A DNA stretch of 36,233 nt. It comes from Bacteroidales bacterium (lineage in GTDB: Bacteria > Bacteroidota > Bacteroidia > Bacteroidales > UBA10428). The stretch's first letter is position 1. The number at the start of each line of letters is the position of its first letter. Where the stretch lies: assembly GCA_016938235.1 (NCBI GenBank), contig JAFGVA010000005.1:1-36233 (forward strand), given 5' to 3'. The notes below the pieces were generated by a model. It saw nothing but the letters and a program-made list of their open reading frames with translations. It had not been told where the DNA came from and did no database searches. A program made the position numbers and the translations under genes. Below, in pieces: positions 34,488 through 36,233 of the stretch.

Positions 34488-36050
34488 CTAAAACCCATTA
34501 AGTTCCATCAGTACAGTAGGTAGTAATAATATAAAACCTAAAACAATAAGTATGCCTATCAATAAACTTACCCATTTCACCCATTTTATATAAGGTATCT
34601 TTGAAACACCTAATACAGCCATCAGAACAGCCGATGTGGGAGTAATCATATTGGTAAAACCATCTCCAAATTGAAAAGCCATTACAGTTGCCTGCCTGGA
34701 AAGATTAACCAAATCTGAAAAGGGTGCCATAATAGGCATTGTAATTGCTGCTTTTGCCGAACCGGAAGGAATAAGAATATTTAGAACGGTTTGTATGCCA
34801 TACATACTGCCAATAGTTCCAACCTTACCAAAATTACCCATGTATTCCGAAGCATAGAACAACATGGTATGAATAACTTTTCCATCTTCTAATATAACAA
34901 TAATACCACCTGCGAGTCCAATAATTATTGCAGCGCTAAAAATATCTTTTGCACCATCAACTAAAGACTTTACTATTTCATCACCTTTCATATTCATTAC
35001 AAGTCCTGTTAAAATACCACCTGCAAGAAACAATGCCGAAATTTCATTAATGTACCAGTTATACCCCATAGTCCCTATAATCAGATACAGTACAAGGCAT
35101 AATAAAATATTAATAACGAAATAATGAACACTTTTACGTAGCGTATAAATTCCTAAAATAAGGAACAACCCCGATAATACAGGTAAAGCAGGTATCGAAA
35201 ACAAAGAATTACCAATTTTTATGTCTGATGAAGGATTGGCAATTGCAAAAATGAGTGTTATAATAAAAGTTAGAATAAAATAAAACCAGGCTTGCTTTGG
35301 TGTGTGATAATTTAGTTTTTCAAGATTTCCGGCTTTTTTTCGCCAGTAATTATCTGTTTCGTATACTGGAGAAAGCTGAGGATTTTTAAACACTTTATTA
35401 GAATACCATAATATATATGAAAAGCCAACTACATTAATAATAAGCCAGCAAAACATCCGGTATGTAATGCCAGAGAACAGAGGGATTTCTGCAATACCCT
35501 GGGCAATGCCAATTGTGAAAGGATTTAATACAGCGCCGGCAAACCCTAATCCTGCCGCAACAAAAACCACAGAAACTCCTGTTATCGAATCATACCCAAG
35601 GCTTATAACAAGAGGAATAATTATTCCAACAAAAGCAATAGTCTCTTCACTCATTCCAAACACAGCTCCAAAAACACTGAATACCAGCATAATAATGAGT
35701 AGGATAAGCTGTGATATAAGTTTATTGGAAGCAAGTCTTTTTCTTTCAAAATATTTCATCTTCTTTAGTAGCGAAAATATGGCATAGTCGATAGCTTTTG
35801 TTGAATTGATAATCCAAAAGACCCCTCCAACAATTAAAACAAATACAATAATTGATGCCTGTTTTGCAAAACCTTTCTGAAAAGCTGTAAAAATCTGCCA
35901 GTTTTGAGGCGAACTTTCAACCTTATAAAAAACGGGGGATGAGTTGTCACCAAAAACATATTCACCACCGGGTATAACCCAGGTTAAAACAGAGGACACA
36001 AGTATCAGAATACTTATAATAATAAACGTATTTGGAACCTTTTTAAACAT
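34488..36050 (-). CDS. YfcC/DcuC-like inner-membrane carrier (C4-dicarboxylate or amino acid family)
   Basis: This protein of 520 residues has about 12 transmembrane segments. YfcC/ArcD-type signatures are present: TWVIPGGEYVFG near the start, VFSVFGAVFGMSEETIAFVG in the middle, and NILIPSGSAKAAITMPIMAP with FQFGDGFTNMITPTSAVLMA near the C-terminus. Family members exchange basic amino acids, peptides or C4-dicarboxylates; substrate cannot be deduced. ATG 36050 (MFKKVPNTF) was chosen; a GTG at 36068 would add six residues (SNQNS preceding M). It converges with the DUF819 gene. Confidence 0.88.
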   Translation of the reverse strand: MFKKVPNTFIIISILILVSSVLTWVIPGGEYVFGDNSSPVFYKVESSPQNWQIFTAFQKGFAKQASIIVFVLIVGGVFWIINSTKAIDYAIFSLLKKMKYFERKRLASNKLISQLILLIIMLVFSVFGAVFGMSEETIAFVGIIIPLVISLGYDSITGVSVVFVAAGLGFAGAVLNPFTIGIAQGIAEIPLFSGITYRMFCWLIINVVGFSYILWYSNKVFKNPQLSPVYETDNYWRKKAGNLEKLNYHTPKQAWFYFILTFIITLIFAIANPSSDIKIGNSLFSIPALPVLSGLFLILGIYTLRKSVHYFVINILLCLVLYLIIGTMGYNWYINEISALFLAGGILTGLVMNMKGDEIVKSLVDGAKDIFSAAIIIGLAGGIIVILEDGKVIHTMLFYASEYMGNFGKVGTIGSMYGIQTVLNILIPSGSAKAAITMPIMAPFSDLVNLSRQATVMAFQFGDGFTNMITPTSAVLMAVLGVSKIPYIKWVKWVSLLIGILIVLGFILLLPTVLMELNGF

Positions 36051-36233
36051 GCTATTTTGATTTGACACCTTTTAAAGCTAATTAAAAATTGAAATTTATA
36101 AAACAAAGTCATGAATATTGGTTTGATCTGCTAATGAATTATCAGTTATCAATGTCGTTTAGTTAAGCTATAATCGTTTGTAATTCATATGATAAAGCCT
36201 TTTTTGTCGATGTTTTCTTTCGTTTTTTCTACC

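Overview
The window is AT-rich chromosomal DNA, most probably from a Bacteroidota genome, likely a Bacteroidales/Marinilabiliales-type anaerobe or microaerophile. The evidence is the gene cluster bamD-rpoZ-coaBC-DUF4835-recN with the Bacteroidota-type omega subunit, promoter elements of the Bacteroidota form (TTTG-N19-TAnnTTTG), lipoproteins with Bacteroidota-style lipoboxes, and the general AT-rich base and codon use. No rRNA, tRNA, CRISPR array, transposase or phage gene was seen.

Layout. (1) 1-5 kb: the 3' two thirds of a ferrous-iron transporter (feoB), then a leftward operon MarR regulator - stand-alone Lrp/AsnC sensor domain - small unrecognised ORF - KefB-type cation/proton antiporter. 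(2) 5-20 kb: a dense signalling island. It holds two Rnk/GreA-C paralogues; a lipoprotein joining a Cache-like sensor to a CheD-like glutamine-deamidase domain; a leftward five-gene chemosensory operon (CheW, exported beta-carbonic anhydrase, chemoreceptor, single-domain response regulator, bacteriohemerythrin); a divergent CxxC-containing Crp/Fnr regulator followed by a 1377-residue multi-PAS hybrid kinase with two cysteine clusters; a second hybrid kinase with a periplasmic CxxCH heme-type sensor; and two convergent paralogues of a small STAS-like family. (3) 20-24.3 kb: a palindromic-repeat intergenic region and a very large exported VWA-OmpA protein. (4) 24.5-33 kb: housekeeping genes trxB, an alpha-oxoamine-synthase-family PLP enzyme, bamD, rpoZ, coaBC, a DUF4835 gene, recN and fabI. 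(5) 33-36.2 kb: two convergent transporters (DUF819 and YfcC/DcuC-like) separated by a heptanucleotide tandem repeat.

How it may work together (inference): the 6-19 kb part combines several classical oxygen, redox and CO2-linked sensors or enzymes: hemerythrin (di-iron, O2), carbonic anhydrase (CO2/bicarbonate), a c-heme sensor kinase, a CxxC Crp/Fnr protein and Cys-cluster PAS domains. The chemoreceptor ends in a CheR/CheB-docking-type pentapeptide, but no cheA, cheR or cheB is present here, so the operon probably feeds a chemosensory core encoded elsewhere. The most unusual single object is the Cache-CheD-like lipoprotein: it keeps the Thr-Cys-His arrangement of CheD deamidases but is predicted to sit outside the cytoplasm.

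All family calls come from reading motifs by eye; no database or structure search was run.
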